From: Thiovibrio frasassiensis
GTDB taxonomy: Bacteria; Desulfobacterota; Desulfobulbia; Desulfobulbales; Desulfurivibrionaceae
Assembly: GCF_029607905.1 (NCBI RefSeq)
Contig: NZ_JAPHEH010000001.1
Span: forward strand, 835,530 to 899,529
Direction of reading: 5' to 3'
DNA: 64,000 nucleotides
The position numbers were made by a program, and so were the translations under genes. The notes below the pieces were generated by a model. It saw only the letters and a list, made by a program, of their open reading frames with translations, did not search any database and had not been told where the DNA came from. Shown in pieces: positions 49,429 to 59,946 of the stretch. How positions within the stretch are numbered: the first letter of the stretch is position 1; each line of letters begins with the position of its first letter.

Positions 49429-50526
49429 ATGGGCAAATCCGGTTTCAAAAAATTACAATTGCCATCCTTGAATATCCCATTTCTTAAAAGGCAAACGCTT
49501 TCCGTCGGCCTTGATATTGGCTCCCATGCCGTGAAAATCTGCGAACTGGCGGAAACAGGCACAGGCTATCAGTTGGTCGCCCTGGGCAGCGCTCTGCTCC
49601 CTCCCGACTCCCTTGAAGACGGAGCCTTGCAGGATCCGGAAGCCGTAGGCAAGGTAATCACCTCTCTGGTCAACAACCTGAAGATTAAAAATAAAAAAGT
49701 CGCTATCTCCATTTCGGGCTATTCCGTCATCGTCAAAAAAATAAATCTCGCCGTGATGACCGAAGAGGAGCTTGAAAAACACATCGAATCAGAGGCGGAA
49801 CAATATATCCCGTTCGATATTGAAGACGTCTACCTGGATTTCCAGGATTTAAAAACGAACACCGCTTCCGAGCCCCGCACGGATGTAATGTTGGTTGCCG
49901 CCAAACGGGATGTTGTGGACGGATATCTCAACATGCTCCGTGCGGCAGGACTGCAACCGGTTGTCGTTGACGTGGATGCCTTTGCTCTGGAAAATGCCTT
50001 TGAGGCAAATTTTGGCGTGGCGGACAATGTCGCCCTGGTGGATATCGGCGCCTCCAAAATGAACATCAATATTATCTCCCATGGCGCTTCCATTTTGGCT
50101 CGGGACGTTGTCCTTGGCAGCCGCCAGCTGACCGAACAGATTGAAAATCTTTTTGGGGTCAGCTTTGAAGAGGCGGAGGGGCTGAAAACAGGGGAAATTG
50201 CCTCGAAAGAAAAGCAAGAGGAGCTTGAAACCCTTTTTGCCAATACCTGCAGTCAATGGGTGACAGAGGTGAAACGGGCCATAGACTTTTATTATTCCAA
50301 TCATCCGGACGAAACGATTGCAAAAATCGTTCTGAGCGGTGGCGGAGCAAAAATACAGGGACTTCCCGAATTCTTTAAAAAAGAGACGGATATACCGGTC
50401 GAAATTTTCAACCCCTTCAAACAAGCAACCGTGGACAGCAGAACCATTGACCCCTCCTATTTGAAAAGCATTGCTCCGGAAATGACTCTTGCGGCCGGTC
50501 TGGCGACAAGACCGGTGGAGGTATAG
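49429..50526 (+). CDS. pilM: Type IV pilus assembly protein PilM
   Basis: A 365-residue actin-like ATPase on the cytoplasmic side of the type IV pilus alignment complex. Nucleotide-fold motifs: LSVGLDIGSHAVKICEL, LVDIGASKMNINII and KIVLSGGGAKIQG. It recruits PilN. The start at 49429 has GGGGAG upstream; an earlier frame lacks similarity. It opens the pilMNOP group and pilN follows within 4 nt. Confidence 0.93.
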   Translation: MGKSGFKKLQLPSLNIPFLKRQTLSVGLDIGSHAVKICELAETGTGYQLVALGSALLPPDSLEDGALQDPEAVGKVITSLVNNLKIKNKKVAISISGYSVIVKKINLAVMTEEELEKHIESEAEQYIPFDIEDVYLDFQDLKTNTASEPRTDVMLVAAKRDVVDGYLNMLRAAGLQPVVVDVDAFALENAFEANFGVADNVALVDIGASKMNINIISHGASILARDVVLGSRQLTEQIENLFGVSFEEAEGLKTGEIASKEKQEELETLFANTCSQWVTEVKRAIDFYYSNHPDETIAKIVLSGGGAKIQGLPEFFKKETDIPVEIFNPFKQATVDSRTIDPSYLKSIAPEMTLAAGLATRPVEV

Positions 50527-50530
50527 CCGC

Positions 50531-51082
50531 ATGATCCGCATAAATCTCCTGCCGATCAGGCAGCTCAAGAAAAGACAACGACTGAAGACGGAGCTGCTTG
50601 GGTTTTGCGCTGCCCTTGCTCTGGTCTTGTTCTTCCTTGCCGGCGGCTGGTTCGCCTTGGCCGGGAAGATAAACACCCTGCAGGATGAGATTGTTACGCT
50701 TGAGCAAAAAAAACAGGCCTTCGCGCCCATCCTGAAAGAAATCGAGACCCTGAAAAAAGAAAAGCAGCTTGTAGAGCAGAAGCTGGACTCCATCAAAACA
50801 CTTCAGGCTGGCGCCAAGGTTACCGTCCGCGTCCTCGATGAGGTGGCCTCTCGCACCCCGACAAGCCGGATGTGGCTCAGCTCCCTGCAACAGTCGACCG
50901 GGCGCTTGCAGCTGCAAGGCATCGCCCTGGACAATGAAACCATTGCCCAGTACATGCAACAGTTGGAAGCTTCCGAATATTTTGAAAAAACAGAATTGAC
51001 CAGCTCTGCCCAGACGGATGTTGCCAAGCAGAAGCTGAAATCATTTTCTCTCACGATTAATGTCATCACACCGAGCAGTTAA
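50531..51082 (+). CDS. pilN: Type IV pilus assembly protein PilN
   Basis: A 183-residue inner-membrane protein. It has the PilN N-terminus MIRINLLPIRQLKKRQR, which binds PilM, one membrane span (about 24-45), a coiled coil and a ferredoxin-like periplasmic domain. It starts 4 nt after the pilM stop. Confidence 0.92.
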   Translation: MIRINLLPIRQLKKRQRLKTELLGFCAALALVLFFLAGGWFALAGKINTLQDEIVTLEQKKQAFAPILKEIETLKKEKQLVEQKLDSIKTLQAGAKVTVRVLDEVASRTPTSRMWLSSLQQSTGRLQLQGIALDNETIAQYMQQLEASEYFEKTELTSSAQTDVAKQKLKSFSLTINVITPSS

Positions 51083-51102
51083 CACCTTGGGCGGGAGAAG
51101 CC

Positions 51103-51753
51103 ATGGCGCTTGACATGAAACAAATACAGGCAGGCTTTGAGAGCTTTCTTGACAGCAAGGTAAGCCGGCTTGACATGAAACAAAAGATGCTGATCGCGGG
51201 CGCAACTTGCGTTTTGCCGTGCATAGCTTTCTTTTTTCTTGCATATTCACCGAAAAGCACTGAAATAACCACCCTTGAAGCAAAGAAGTCCGGGATCGAA
51301 TCGGAAATCCAACGCGTAGAAAAAATTGCAAGTGACCTGAACAAACACAAGGCGGAAATGGCAGAAGTGCAGCGGCAGTTTGCAGAGGCATCACTCCTAT
51401 TACCCGACCAAAAAGAAATCCCTTCCCTCCTGACAACCATTTCCGGCCAGGCCACCTCCTCTGGGTTGGATGTTCTTTCGTTTAAGCCGCTACCCGAAAA
51501 GCCGCAACAATTTTACGCTGAAATCCCTGTAGATATAGCAGTACAGGGGCCATATCATAATGTAGGGGTTTTTCTTGATAGAATCAGCAAGCTTCCCCGG
51601 GTTGTCGCCGTGAACAACATTCAAATGGATTCCCCCAAACAAATGGGTGCAGAAATGTCCCTAAAGTCAACATTTCAACTTGTCACCTACCGTTTTCTGG
51701 ATCCCGCTGAAATTGAAGCCAACACGGGAAAAAATACTCCAGGGAAAAAATAA
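51103..51753 (+). CDS. pilO: Type IV pilus assembly protein PilO
   Basis: A 216-residue inner-membrane protein with an N-terminal cytoplasmic part, a membrane span (about 25-50), a coiled coil and a PilO periplasmic domain (VQGPYHNVGVFLDRISKL). It pairs with PilN. Two near-identical copies of DMKQ occur near its N-terminus. Position between pilN and pilP supports the call. Confidence 0.9.
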   Translation: MALDMKQIQAGFESFLDSKVSRLDMKQKMLIAGATCVLPCIAFFFLAYSPKSTEITTLEAKKSGIESEIQRVEKIASDLNKHKAEMAEVQRQFAEASLLLPDQKEIPSLLTTISGQATSSGLDVLSFKPLPEKPQQFYAEIPVDIAVQGPYHNVGVFLDRISKLPRVVAVNNIQMDSPKQMGAEMSLKSTFQLVTYRFLDPAEIEANTGKNTPGKK

Positions 51754-51819
51754 CATATCCACAATATGTGGTTAAACGATTACAGAGATAACCGGTGCAT
51801 TTGACGAGAACCACTCACT

Positions 51820-52338
51820 ATGACAAATAGCGTCCCTTCAAAAAATATTTTCCTCGCATTAACCTATGCAGTTTGTTTGTGCTTCATAGGCGCAGGGAAT
51901 ATTGCCTCTGCCCAAACCGAGCCTGCCACGCCAAGCTCCACCTCCGAAAATTCGGCTCAATCTTTGGAAACAGCGCTTGCAACCGGGCAACCGCCACCTT
52001 TTGTCTATAACCGCGAAAGACCTGATCCCTTTTTCCCGTTTCTCAGCAAGGAAATAATGAAGGCCCAAGCCGAACTTACGGGAACACAAAAATTTGAACC
52101 AGGCCAGTTGACGTTGGTTGCCATCGTTTCAGGAAAACGCGGTTTAATAGCCATGGTCCAGGATTCATCCGGCGTTGGCTATGTCCTCCGCAAGGGGACA
52201 AAAATTGGAGAAACGGGAAAGGTTGTACAAATAGCCCAAGACAAAGTTATCATCGAGCAATCTCTAAAAAATGTAACCGGTGATGACAGCATAACCCGAA
52301 AAATTGAAATGACCTTAAGCAAAGAGGGAGATAAATAA
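51820..52338 (+). CDS. pilP: Type IV pilus assembly protein PilP
   Basis: A 172-residue periplasmic protein linking PilNO to the secretin. A signal peptide (about 1-30) is visible. RPDPFFPF and the basic C-terminal domain with GYVLRKGTKIGETGKV match PilP. No clear lipobox Cys is present, unlike most PilP lipoproteins. Its last base is the first base of the next gene. Confidence 0.87.
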   Translation: MTNSVPSKNIFLALTYAVCLCFIGAGNIASAQTEPATPSSTSENSAQSLETALATGQPPPFVYNRERPDPFFPFLSKEIMKAQAELTGTQKFEPGQLTLVAIVSGKRGLIAMVQDSSGVGYVLRKGTKIGETGKVVQIAQDKVIIEQSLKNVTGDDSITRKIEMTLSKEGDK

Positions 52339-54431
52339 TGACACCCCTTACCCGCCTGAAATGTATCCCTGCCGGGCTGATAATATTCTGTTTCCTTTTA
52401 TCCGGGATCGCTTTTGCTCAAAAAGCAGCTCCCCAAGCAAAAACAGCATATACAATTTCAAGTATCTCTCTTGAGCAGACTGCCGATGGCATGCAGCTCA
52501 TTGTGCAAGGGCACACTCCGCCCACCTATACAATGTACGAACTCTTCGATCCCCTTCGGATTGTGCTGGACATTGCTGATGCCAAAATCGTTGACTCCGC
52601 GTCTATTCCGGCAAATCTGCCACTGGGGCCGGTACAGAGCATTAAAAGCATCGCCTTGACCGATCAGGACCCCGCCATCGCCCGTTTGGAGATTTACCTT
52701 GCCGATGACCCTGCCTATACCATTGAAAGAAAGGGAAACAATATTGTTGTCAGTTTTGCAAAGACAATGCCCCTTCCAGCACAACTCACGCAGGCGGTAG
52801 CCGAAACTGAGGCAAAGCAACCCCCTGCAACCACTGCTATTCCGTCGCCTCATCCTGCATCATTGCTCCAGGACATTGAGATTGACACCACCAACCCCGC
52901 CGAGACCCTCGTTTTTATTAAAACAGACGGCCCGGTCAAAGATTACAAAAAAGCCCATCTCGTTAAAGGCGGTGGTCGCCCGGCCAGAATGTATATCGAC
53001 ATTGCCAATGTCGCCCTGCCAGGCAAGATGTTGCAGCACACGGTTGGAACGGCTTTGGCAAAAATTCGTGCGGCCCAGCACAAATCTGCGGTACGCATTG
53101 TTTTTGATTCCGGACTTAACGAGCTCTTCCCCTATGAGGTGGAAAACAGACCCGATGGCTTACTGATCAAAATAGCTGAGTCGTCAACCATTGCCGCTCC
53201 AGTCGTTGCCAACCTTCCCCCTCGAGAAGAACCGAAAACTCCCGCGCCCCCTGTTGCCACGGTTAACAAAGAAATGCAGGAACAGCCAATGGTCGCAACA
53301 GCGCCCAAAAATCCAGCGCCGCCGGTGGCTGCTCCTGCCGTACACACAGAAATTCAGGAAACCGCTCTGGTCACAACAGCTCCTCCGGCAGAGCTTATTA
53401 TCCCGAAGATTGCCAGCCTTAAACCAAAGGCAAAAACCACTCCCAAAAAGGCCGTTGTCCCGGCTCCTCCTGCTAAAAAATCTCCTGAAAAGACCCAGGC
53501 AGACAGCCTTGGTTTTGCAGGATATGAAACCCAAAAAATCACCGTCGATTTCTTTAAAATTGATCTCCACAACGTCTTCAGACTATTTGGGGAAATTAGC
53601 GGGAAGAATATTGTTGTGGATGAAGGAGTCAATGGCACCCTGACCCTGGCACTTACCGATATTCCCTGGGATTTTGCCCTGGACATTATTCTCAACCTCA
53701 AGGATTTGCAGAAAGAGGAGCGGTTCAACACCATCGTCATTTCGCCAAAATCCAAACAATTCAACTGGCCCAAAGGCGCAACGGATGCACTGGCCGTCAA
53801 AGGGGGCGTAACGGTTGAATCCATTTCCGTAAAACAACGCATTGAGACGCCCACAGGCGTTGTTGAAGCAAAAAACCTGATTCAGCTGGCAACTGCGGCG
53901 GAAAAAAGCAACCAATATGAAAAAGCCTTATCTCTGTACGAAGCAGCATTTAAGAACTGGCCAGAAAATGCAATGCTTACAAGCCGTATTGCCTCTCTCT
54001 GTCTTACCCGGCTTGGGATGAATGCCAAGGCCGTACACTATGCCAAAGCAACCCTGACCCTTGAGCCGCGCAACGCAGAGGCAGCACTGCAGGCCGCCAT
54101 TGGTTCGGCGAACATGAAAAATACTGAGGCTGCCAAAGCATACTTTGATCTGGCCATCAGCGGGGATGCGCCTGCGAGCGAGGCACTGATCAGCTATGCT
54201 TCCTTTGCCGAAGAATATCAGAGCTATAATGGCGCCTTGGCACTGCTTACCAGACATGAAACCCTGTTCGGGGATACCCTCGACACCCTGGTGGCCAAAG
54301 CCCGCATCCTTGACAAACTTGGCCTGTCCGCCCAGGCAGTCGAGGCATACAATACCGTTCTGCTTTCCGGATACACGATCCCGGAAGATTTGCAGCAATT
54401 CATCAGAGGCAGAATTGCTGCTGCAAATTAA
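52338..54431 (+). CDS. PilQ-like AMIN/STN protein with TPR C-terminus
   Basis: A 697-residue exported protein (signal peptide 1-28). It carries two AMIN domains (about 40-145 and 175-275), a Pro/Ala-rich linker (280-390), an STN/N0-type secretin N-domain (395-480; FFKIDLHNVFRLFGEISGKN), and a TPR region to the end. It lacks the secretin beta-barrel that PilQ would have. The next gene encodes a separate secretin. It looks like the N-terminal half of PilQ joined to TPRs. It starts at the base that ends pilP. Confidence 0.85.
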   Translation: MTPLTRLKCIPAGLIIFCFLLSGIAFAQKAAPQAKTAYTISSISLEQTADGMQLIVQGHTPPTYTMYELFDPLRIVLDIADAKIVDSASIPANLPLGPVQSIKSIALTDQDPAIARLEIYLADDPAYTIERKGNNIVVSFAKTMPLPAQLTQAVAETEAKQPPATTAIPSPHPASLLQDIEIDTTNPAETLVFIKTDGPVKDYKKAHLVKGGGRPARMYIDIANVALPGKMLQHTVGTALAKIRAAQHKSAVRIVFDSGLNELFPYEVENRPDGLLIKIAESSTIAAPVVANLPPREEPKTPAPPVATVNKEMQEQPMVATAPKNPAPPVAAPAVHTEIQETALVTTAPPAELIIPKIASLKPKAKTTPKKAVVPAPPAKKSPEKTQADSLGFAGYETQKITVDFFKIDLHNVFRLFGEISGKNIVVDEGVNGTLTLALTDIPWDFALDIILNLKDLQKEERFNTIVISPKSKQFNWPKGATDALAVKGGVTVESISVKQRIETPTGVVEAKNLIQLATAAEKSNQYEKALSLYEAAFKNWPENAMLTSRIASLCLTRLGMNAKAVHYAKATLTLEPRNAEAALQAAIGSANMKNTEAAKAYFDLAISGDAPASEALISYASFAEEYQSYNGALALLTRHETLFGDTLDTLVAKARILDKLGLSAQAVEAYNTVLLSGYTIPEDLQQFIRGRIAAAN

Positions 54432-54612
54432 TATACAGGTTGAGGCGTTTTCGGTTTTTACCTGAGATTTGCTGGGCTCGTAAAAAAGGGAACGATGACA
54501 CAGGTCCGTAACATAATTTAAAAAGTTACAAAGAGACCACTGTTGTAAGCGCGGCTTTTTTGCGATTTCAACAAATTTTCTTTCACCTCAAAAAAGTATA
54601 AAGACTGCCATC

Positions 54613-56262
54613 ATGAAAAAGAAAACTCAAAGCGTTGTTACCCTCTTAGTCTGGACAGCAATCTGTCTGCTACTCATTACTGCCTGCGCACCTGCTGCCA
54701 AAACCGAGGCAACGCAAGATCCTCTTGCGGCAAAACAGACTAAGACTTTGGAAGCCGGCCAGTTGCCGGTCCGCTACCAAAACCCGGCGTATATGCTGGG
54801 AGAGAGTTCTGCCAAAAATATTGGGGCGGGGAAATCAGAAGGACTTACAATCCCGGTTGGCGCAGATATTTCTTCCAATACTGGGCCCGTGGCGCTGCGC
54901 GACATCATGAAGAAACTGGCCGTCTTAAAGGAGATGAATATCAGCTGGGCAAGCGATGTGGACCAGATGGCCATGGTGGATGTGGATATCCGCGCAGAGG
55001 ATGATTTTTTCAAATCCCTGGAAAATATTCTCAGACAAAAGGATTATTTCCACGAGGTGCAGGGCAATACCATCGTGGTCAAATACCGCGAAACCAGGAA
55101 GTTCCATGTGGCCATGCCCTTTTTGAAATCCACCTATAACACCGGAGTCGGCGGAGATGTGCTGGGAGGCGGCGCAGAAAAAAGTGGCCTTAAGGGGAAT
55201 ATCCAGCTTACCAGCGAAAAGAACGATTTTGATGTTTGGGGGAATATCAGTACCAATCTCGATCAAATACTTGGCATTTGGGAGGAAACCGTCACTACCC
55301 CAGCCCCTGCTACAACTACCACGGCAACAGGAGCTGCAGCTGTTGTTGCAGCAGCCCAGCCTCCGCCCGCCAGCAGTACGACGACCAAACGCAATGTCCA
55401 GGCAGGAAAGGGGTATTACAGTATTGACAAGCCAATCGGCTTGATCACCGTTACCGCCCCGAGGCCTCTCGTAGAGAAGATTGCCGTCTATCTTGAAAAC
55501 TTTAAAACAGAACTCTATCGGCAAATCTCCATCGAGGCAAAAATCGTGGAGGTTTCTATTGATGACACAGAAAGCCGTGGCATCGACTGGACCAATTTTC
55601 TGACCGATAAATCCATCGATTTTCAACTTTTTGGCTCCAATGGCGTTATCTATGAAGCCGGCACAAACAATGGCGGTAACCGGGTCGTGAGCAAGGTTTC
55701 TGTTACCAACCCCTTTTCCCTTGCTCTGAACTTTCTCGACACCCAAGGGCATACCACCGTCCTGGCGAATCCAAAACTCAGCGTCATGAACGGCCAACCA
55801 GGCCTCATCACTGCTGGGGACAGTGTCAAATATATCGACAAGGTGGAATCCAGGGTTGATGGCACTACCGGTTCTGTGACTTATACCGTCACGACGGCAA
55901 CCCTCATGTCCGGCATCGGCATGTCGGTGATCGGCACCATCATGGACAACGATGAGATCATTCTCACCCTGACCCCGGTCACCTCAAAGCTTGAGAACAA
56001 TGAAGTTACCTATATCAACGGCTGGGGAGGTGTTATCGGTGTTCCCAGGATTAAGTTGCGGGAGATGAACACCACCGTCCGAATCAAGAGCGGGCAAGTG
56101 GTAGTAGTGGGCGGTCTTATTGACAATGCGGAAGGGACCCTCGGCAGCAGCAAGGTCCCTTTCCTCGGCGATCTCCCCCTCATCGGCAATCTCTTCTCCC
56201 ACTCTGCCAAGTCCACCAAGAAAAGCGAACTGGTTATCATGCTGCAGCCCACAATTCTTTAA
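54613..56262 (+). CDS. MshL/PilN-type secretin lipoprotein
   Basis: A 549-residue secretin. An N-terminal lipoprotein signal has the lipobox LITAC. After N-domains (about 75-190) and a Thr/Ala-rich linker, the secretin domain shows IEAKIVEVSIDDTESRGIDW and ends VPFLGDLPLIGNLFS, TKKSELVIMLQPTIL. This is the MshL/BfpB class, not PilQ. It lies 181 nt after the PilQ-like gene and forms the outer-membrane channel for this pilus system. Terminator follows. Confidence 0.9.
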   Translation: MKKKTQSVVTLLVWTAICLLLITACAPAAKTEATQDPLAAKQTKTLEAGQLPVRYQNPAYMLGESSAKNIGAGKSEGLTIPVGADISSNTGPVALRDIMKKLAVLKEMNISWASDVDQMAMVDVDIRAEDDFFKSLENILRQKDYFHEVQGNTIVVKYRETRKFHVAMPFLKSTYNTGVGGDVLGGGAEKSGLKGNIQLTSEKNDFDVWGNISTNLDQILGIWEETVTTPAPATTTTATGAAAVVAAAQPPPASSTTTKRNVQAGKGYYSIDKPIGLITVTAPRPLVEKIAVYLENFKTELYRQISIEAKIVEVSIDDTESRGIDWTNFLTDKSIDFQLFGSNGVIYEAGTNNGGNRVVSKVSVTNPFSLALNFLDTQGHTTVLANPKLSVMNGQPGLITAGDSVKYIDKVESRVDGTTGSVTYTVTTATLMSGIGMSVIGTIMDNDEIILTLTPVTSKLENNEVTYINGWGGVIGVPRIKLREMNTTVRIKSGQVVVVGGLIDNAEGTLGSSKVPFLGDLPLIGNLFSHSAKSTKKSELVIMLQPTIL

Positions 56263-56283
56263 GACCTTTGTTTCTTATGCAAT

Positions 56284-56316
56284 AAAAAAAGCCCGGCAAC
56301 CGCCGGGCTTTTTTTA
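56284..56316 (+). terminator. Terminator after the pilus operon
   Basis: GCCCGGC-AACC-GCCGGGC followed by a run of seven T, with an A-run before it, so it may also serve the converging secB gene. Confidence 0.88.
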
Positions 56317-56340
56317 TACTCCACAATGTGACAATCAATC

Positions 56341-56823
56341 CTATTGCGCTTGCTCCTGTCCCGCCTTCTGCTTCTTTGAATTCTCATACAGGGCATGAAA
56401 ATTAATCGGCTCCATGAGGAAGGGGATAAACCCACCATCCACGGAAACCTGACTGATTATCTGCCGGGTAAAGGGGAAAAGCAGGGCCGCACATTCCACC
56501 GACAATACCGGCTGCAGATGCTCCTCCGGAATGTTTTTCAGCAAGAACACCCCGGCATGCTCGACTTCGATGATAAACAGCGTTTTCTCGGTCTGGCTGT
56601 TGGTCACCTTGGCGGTAATGGCCAGGGTAACCTCATAATGGTCTTCCGTCTCCAGCTTCCGGTGCTTCAAGCCCAGGTTCACATCCACCTTGGGTTCGCC
56701 TTTGGCAAGAAAGATATCCGGAGCCTCGGGATTTTCAAACGACAGATCCTTAAGGTACATCTTCTGCAAACGGAAAATAGGTGGTTGCGGCGCCTGAGCG
56801 TCCTCATTCTTTTCTTCTGCCAT
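56341..56823 (-). CDS. secB: Protein-export chaperone SecB
   Basis: A 160-residue SecB that keeps precursors unfolded and delivers them to SecA. Family blocks FRLQKMYLKDLSFENPEAP, EVTLAITAKV and FIIEVEHAGVF are present. Start at 56823. It is convergent with the pilus operon across the terminator. Confidence 0.94.
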   Translation of the reverse strand: MAEEKNEDAQAPQPPIFRLQKMYLKDLSFENPEAPDIFLAKGEPKVDVNLGLKHRKLETEDHYEVTLAITAKVTNSQTEKTLFIIEVEHAGVFLLKNIPEEHLQPVLSVECAALLFPFTRQIISQVSVDGGFIPFLMEPINFHALYENSKKQKAGQEQAQ

Positions 56824-56942
56824 GATTCGCTTTTTCCTTGTCTGAGTTTCTGTATGGCAACCGCCACGATTACGCTGCTTCAAATACCACACTCCATTCT
56901 TTATAATGAAATATGGTGAAAATTCAACGGGTCTTTTGAAAT

Positions 56943-56963
56943 TTCCGGCGATTCCCGCCGGAA
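56943..56963. other. Perfect stem-loop between secB and uvrA
   Basis: TTCCGGCG pairs with CGCCGGAA around an ATTCC loop. No T-run follows. It may help end the uvrA transcript or affect secB. Confidence 0.5.
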
Positions 56964-57011
56964 TTGCCTCCGAGAGCTTTATTCATGATTCTCGTTACAC
57001 GCCTACCCGCG

Positions 57012-59840
57012 TCATGCCAGAATTTTCTTGAGAAATTGCCCGGTGTACGATTCCTTCACCCGGGCGACCTCTTCGGGGGTTCCCTGTGCGACAATGGCAC
57101 CGCCCTGATCCCCACCCTCCGGGCCGAGATCGATGAGATGATCACCGGTTTTGATCACATCGAGATTATGTTCGATAATGACCACGGTATTGCCGCTCTC
57201 CACCAACCGGTTCAGCACATGAAGGAGATGCTGGATATCGGCAGGATGGAGGCCGGTTGTCGGCTCATCCATGATGTACAGGGTTTTGCCGGTGCTTCTT
57301 TTGCTCAACTCTTTGGCAAGCTTTATCCGCTGCGCCTCGCCGCCGGACAGGGTTACGGAGGACTGGCCCAGGGCAAGATACGACAGCCCCACCTCAAGCA
57401 AGGTTTGCAGCTTCCCCTTGATCTGTGGGACCTTGGCGAAGAAGGCCAGGGCCTCCTCCACATTCATGGCCAGGATCTCGGCGATATTTTTGCCCCGATA
57501 GGCAATATCCAAGGTGTCTTGGTTGTACCGTTTCCCGCCGCAAGCCTCGCAGGTCACATAGATGTCCGGAAGAAAATGCATGGCGATCTTGATCACCCCC
57601 TCACCTTCACAGGCCTCGCACCGCCCCCCTTTCAGGTTGAAGCTGAAGCGCCCCGGCTGATACCCCCTGGCCCGCGCCTCGGGCAACCGGGCCAGCAGTT
57701 CACGCACCGGGGTAAGCACCCCGGTATAGGTGGCGGGATTGGAGCGGGGTGTGCGGCCAATGGGGCTCTGATCGATATCGATCACCTTGTCGATCTGCTC
57801 AAGCCCCTCAAAGGTGCCGGCTTTGCCTGATTGCCCCTTTCCGTGGGCCAAAGAATTGACCGCCCCCTTAAACAAGGTCTCGATCACCAGCGAGCTTTTG
57901 CCTGAGCCGGAAACACCGGTGACGCAGGTCATCAAGCCAAGAGGAATACGGACATCGATATTTTGCAGGTTATTGGCCGTAGCCCGCCGGATGGTGATCC
58001 ACCCCTTTTTTGAGGCGGGTCGTCGTCGCTTCTTTGGGATCGGAATAGACAAGCGGCCAGAGAGATACCCGCCGGTAATGGATGCTTTGTTGCGCAACAA
58101 ACCCGCAACCTCGCCGTTGTAGACCACCTCGCCTCCATGCACCCCAGCGCCCGGACCCATGTCCAACACATGATCCGCCGCCCGAATGGTGTCCTCGTCG
58201 TGCTCCACCACCAGGACGGTATTGCCCAGATCCCGCAGCCGGGTCAGGGTGTTGATCAGCCGCTGATTGTCCCGCTGGTGCAAGCCGATGCTGGGCTCAT
58301 CGAGAATATACAAGACCCCGGCCAGCCGCGAGCCGATCTGGGAGGCCAAGCGGATTCGCTGGGCCTCGCCGCCGGAGAGGGTTCCCGCCTTGCGGGCAAG
58401 GGAGATGTAGCCCAATCCCACGTCATGCAAAAAGGAGAGCCGGTCAATAATCTCTTTCAGGATCCGCTCGGCAATGACCATCTCCTGCTCCGTCCAGGCT
58501 AAGGCTGGCAAGGTTTCCAGGAGCCCTCCGATACTCTGGCTGGTCAAATCATGGATATTCCACTTCCCGATTCGAACGGCCAAGGCCTCGGGCCTGAGCC
58601 TCGCCCCATGACAGGCAGGGCACTCCTGCTCGTTCATATACTGTTCCAGATCTTCCCGTACCGAGCCCGAACCGGTCTCAAGATACCGCCGGCCCAACTG
58701 GGGGAGAATCCCCGCAAAGGGCTTCCGATGGGTATGGATTCTACGAAAACGCACATAATCGAAGATAACATCCTCGAAGCCGCTCCCGTACAGAATAACC
58801 TCCCTGGCCCGCTCGGGCAGATCAGCAAAGGGGGTATCCAACGAAAAACCGTATTGCCTGGCAAGTGCGGCCATGAGTTCCGGGGTATAGGTGGATGGCG
58901 AGTTGGACTGCCAGGGAAGAATGGCGCCTTGGTTGAGGCTGAGGTGCGGATTGGGCACCACCAGATCAGGATCGAAAAACTGTTTCACCCCCAACCCGCC
59001 GCATTCCTGGCAGGCTCCCTTGGGGTTGTTGAAGGAAAAAAGCTGGGTGGTCAGCTCGGGCAGGCTCTTGCCGCAGCGGACGCAGGCGGCATGCTCGCTG
59101 TAGAGAATCTCTTCCCCGGTTTCCGGCTTTTGCACCAACAAAAAACCTGAGCCCAGCTGCACGGTGGTGGCAACGGAATCGGACAACCGCCTGGCCACCG
59201 AAGGCTTGATCACCAGGCGATCCACCACTGCCTGGATGGTGTGGCGCTTGTTCTTTTCAAGAACAATCTCCTCACCAAGATCGCGCACCTCGCCATCAAT
59301 CCGCGCCCGGACAAAACCCTCGCGACGGAGTTTCTGCAACACCGCCTGATGCTCGCCCTTTTTCCCATCCAGCAGCGGGGCCAGGAGAACGATCTTGGTT
59401 CCCTCCTCAAGGGCAAGCAGACTTGCCACCATGTCCTGCACGGACTGGGACCGGATCTCCTCGCCACACTCCGGGCAATGGGGCTTGCCCACCCTGGCAA
59501 AGAGCAGGCGCAGGTGATCGTAGATCTCGGTGATGGTCCCCACCGTGGAACGCGGATTCCGACTGGTGGTCCGCTGCTCGATGGAGACCGCAGGGCTCAG
59601 CCCCTCCAGCGAATCCACCTCCGGCTTTTCCATCTGCCCCAAAAACTGACGGGCATAAGTGGACAACGATTCCACATAGCGGCGCTGTCCCTCGGCATAG
59701 AGGGTGTCAAAGGCCAGCGATGATTTTCCCGAACCGCTCAACCCGGTAAAAACCACCAGCCGGTTGCGGGGCAGATCAACACTGATATTCTTCAGATTGT
59801 GCATCCGGGCGCCGCGGATGCTGATGTATTTTGGTTCCAT
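57012..59840 (-). CDS. uvrA: UvrABC excision repair ATPase UvrA
   Basis: A 942-residue UvrA that recognises DNA damage. Two ABC ATPase halves with Walker [13 protein letters not shown] and [12 protein letters not shown] and signatures [17 protein letters not shown] and [16 protein letters not shown]. Zinc-finger Cys are visible, for example [11 protein letters not shown] and [10 protein letters not shown]. Identification is firm. Confidence 0.98.
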   Translation of the reverse strand: MEPKYISIRGARMHNLKNISVDLPRNRLVVFTGLSGSGKSSLAFDTLYAEGQRRYVESLSTYARQFLGQMEKPEVDSLEGLSPAVSIEQRTTSRNPRSTVGTITEIYDHLRLLFARVGKPHCPECGEEIRSQSVQDMVASLLALEEGTKIVLLAPLLDGKKGEHQAVLQKLRREGFVRARIDGEVRDLGEEIVLEKNKRHTIQAVVDRLVIKPSVARRLSDSVATTVQLGSGFLLVQKPETGEEILYSEHAACVRCGKSLPELTTQLFSFNNPKGACQECGGLGVKQFFDPDLVVPNPHLSLNQGAILPWQSNSPSTYTPELMAALARQYGFSLDTPFADLPERAREVILYGSGFEDVIFDYVRFRRIHTHRKPFAGILPQLGRRYLETGSGSVREDLEQYMNEQECPACHGARLRPEALAVRIGKWNIHDLTSQSIGGLLETLPALAWTEQEMVIAERILKEIIDRLSFLHDVGLGYISLARKAGTLSGGEAQRIRLASQIGSRLAGVLYILDEPSIGLHQRDNQRLINTLTRLRDLGNTVLVVEHDEDTIRAADHVLDMGPGAGVHGGEVVYNGEVAGLLRNKASITGGYLSGRLSIPIPKKRRRPASKKGWITIRRATANNLQNIDVRIPLGLMTCVTGVSGSGKSSLVIETLFKGAVNSLAHGKGQSGKAGTFEGLEQIDKVIDIDQSPIGRTPRSNPATYTGVLTPVRELLARLPEARARGYQPGRFSFNLKGGRCEACEGEGVIKIAMHFLPDIYVTCEACGGKRYNQDTLDIAYRGKNIAEILAMNVEEALAFFAKVPQIKGKLQTLLEVGLSYLALGQSSVTLSGGEAQRIKLAKELSKRSTGKTLYIMDEPTTGLHPADIQHLLHVLNRLVESGNTVVIIEHNLDVIKTGDHLIDLGPEGGDQGGAIVAQGTPEEVARVKESYTGQFLKKILA

Positions 59841-59946
59841 GGCATACCAATAAGCAGTTCAGAACGAAATTGCTACTTTTTGAGTACAATAAAGCTTATT
59901 ATGCTCATCGTTCCTCGCTCTTGAGAACTTTCATGCACAATGACCC

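Noticed and set aside
51109-51186. Direct repeat of GCTTGACATGAAACAAA in pilO
   Set aside because: Both copies lie inside the pilO coding sequence; only one repeat pair, no evidence of function beyond the encoded DMKQ repeat.
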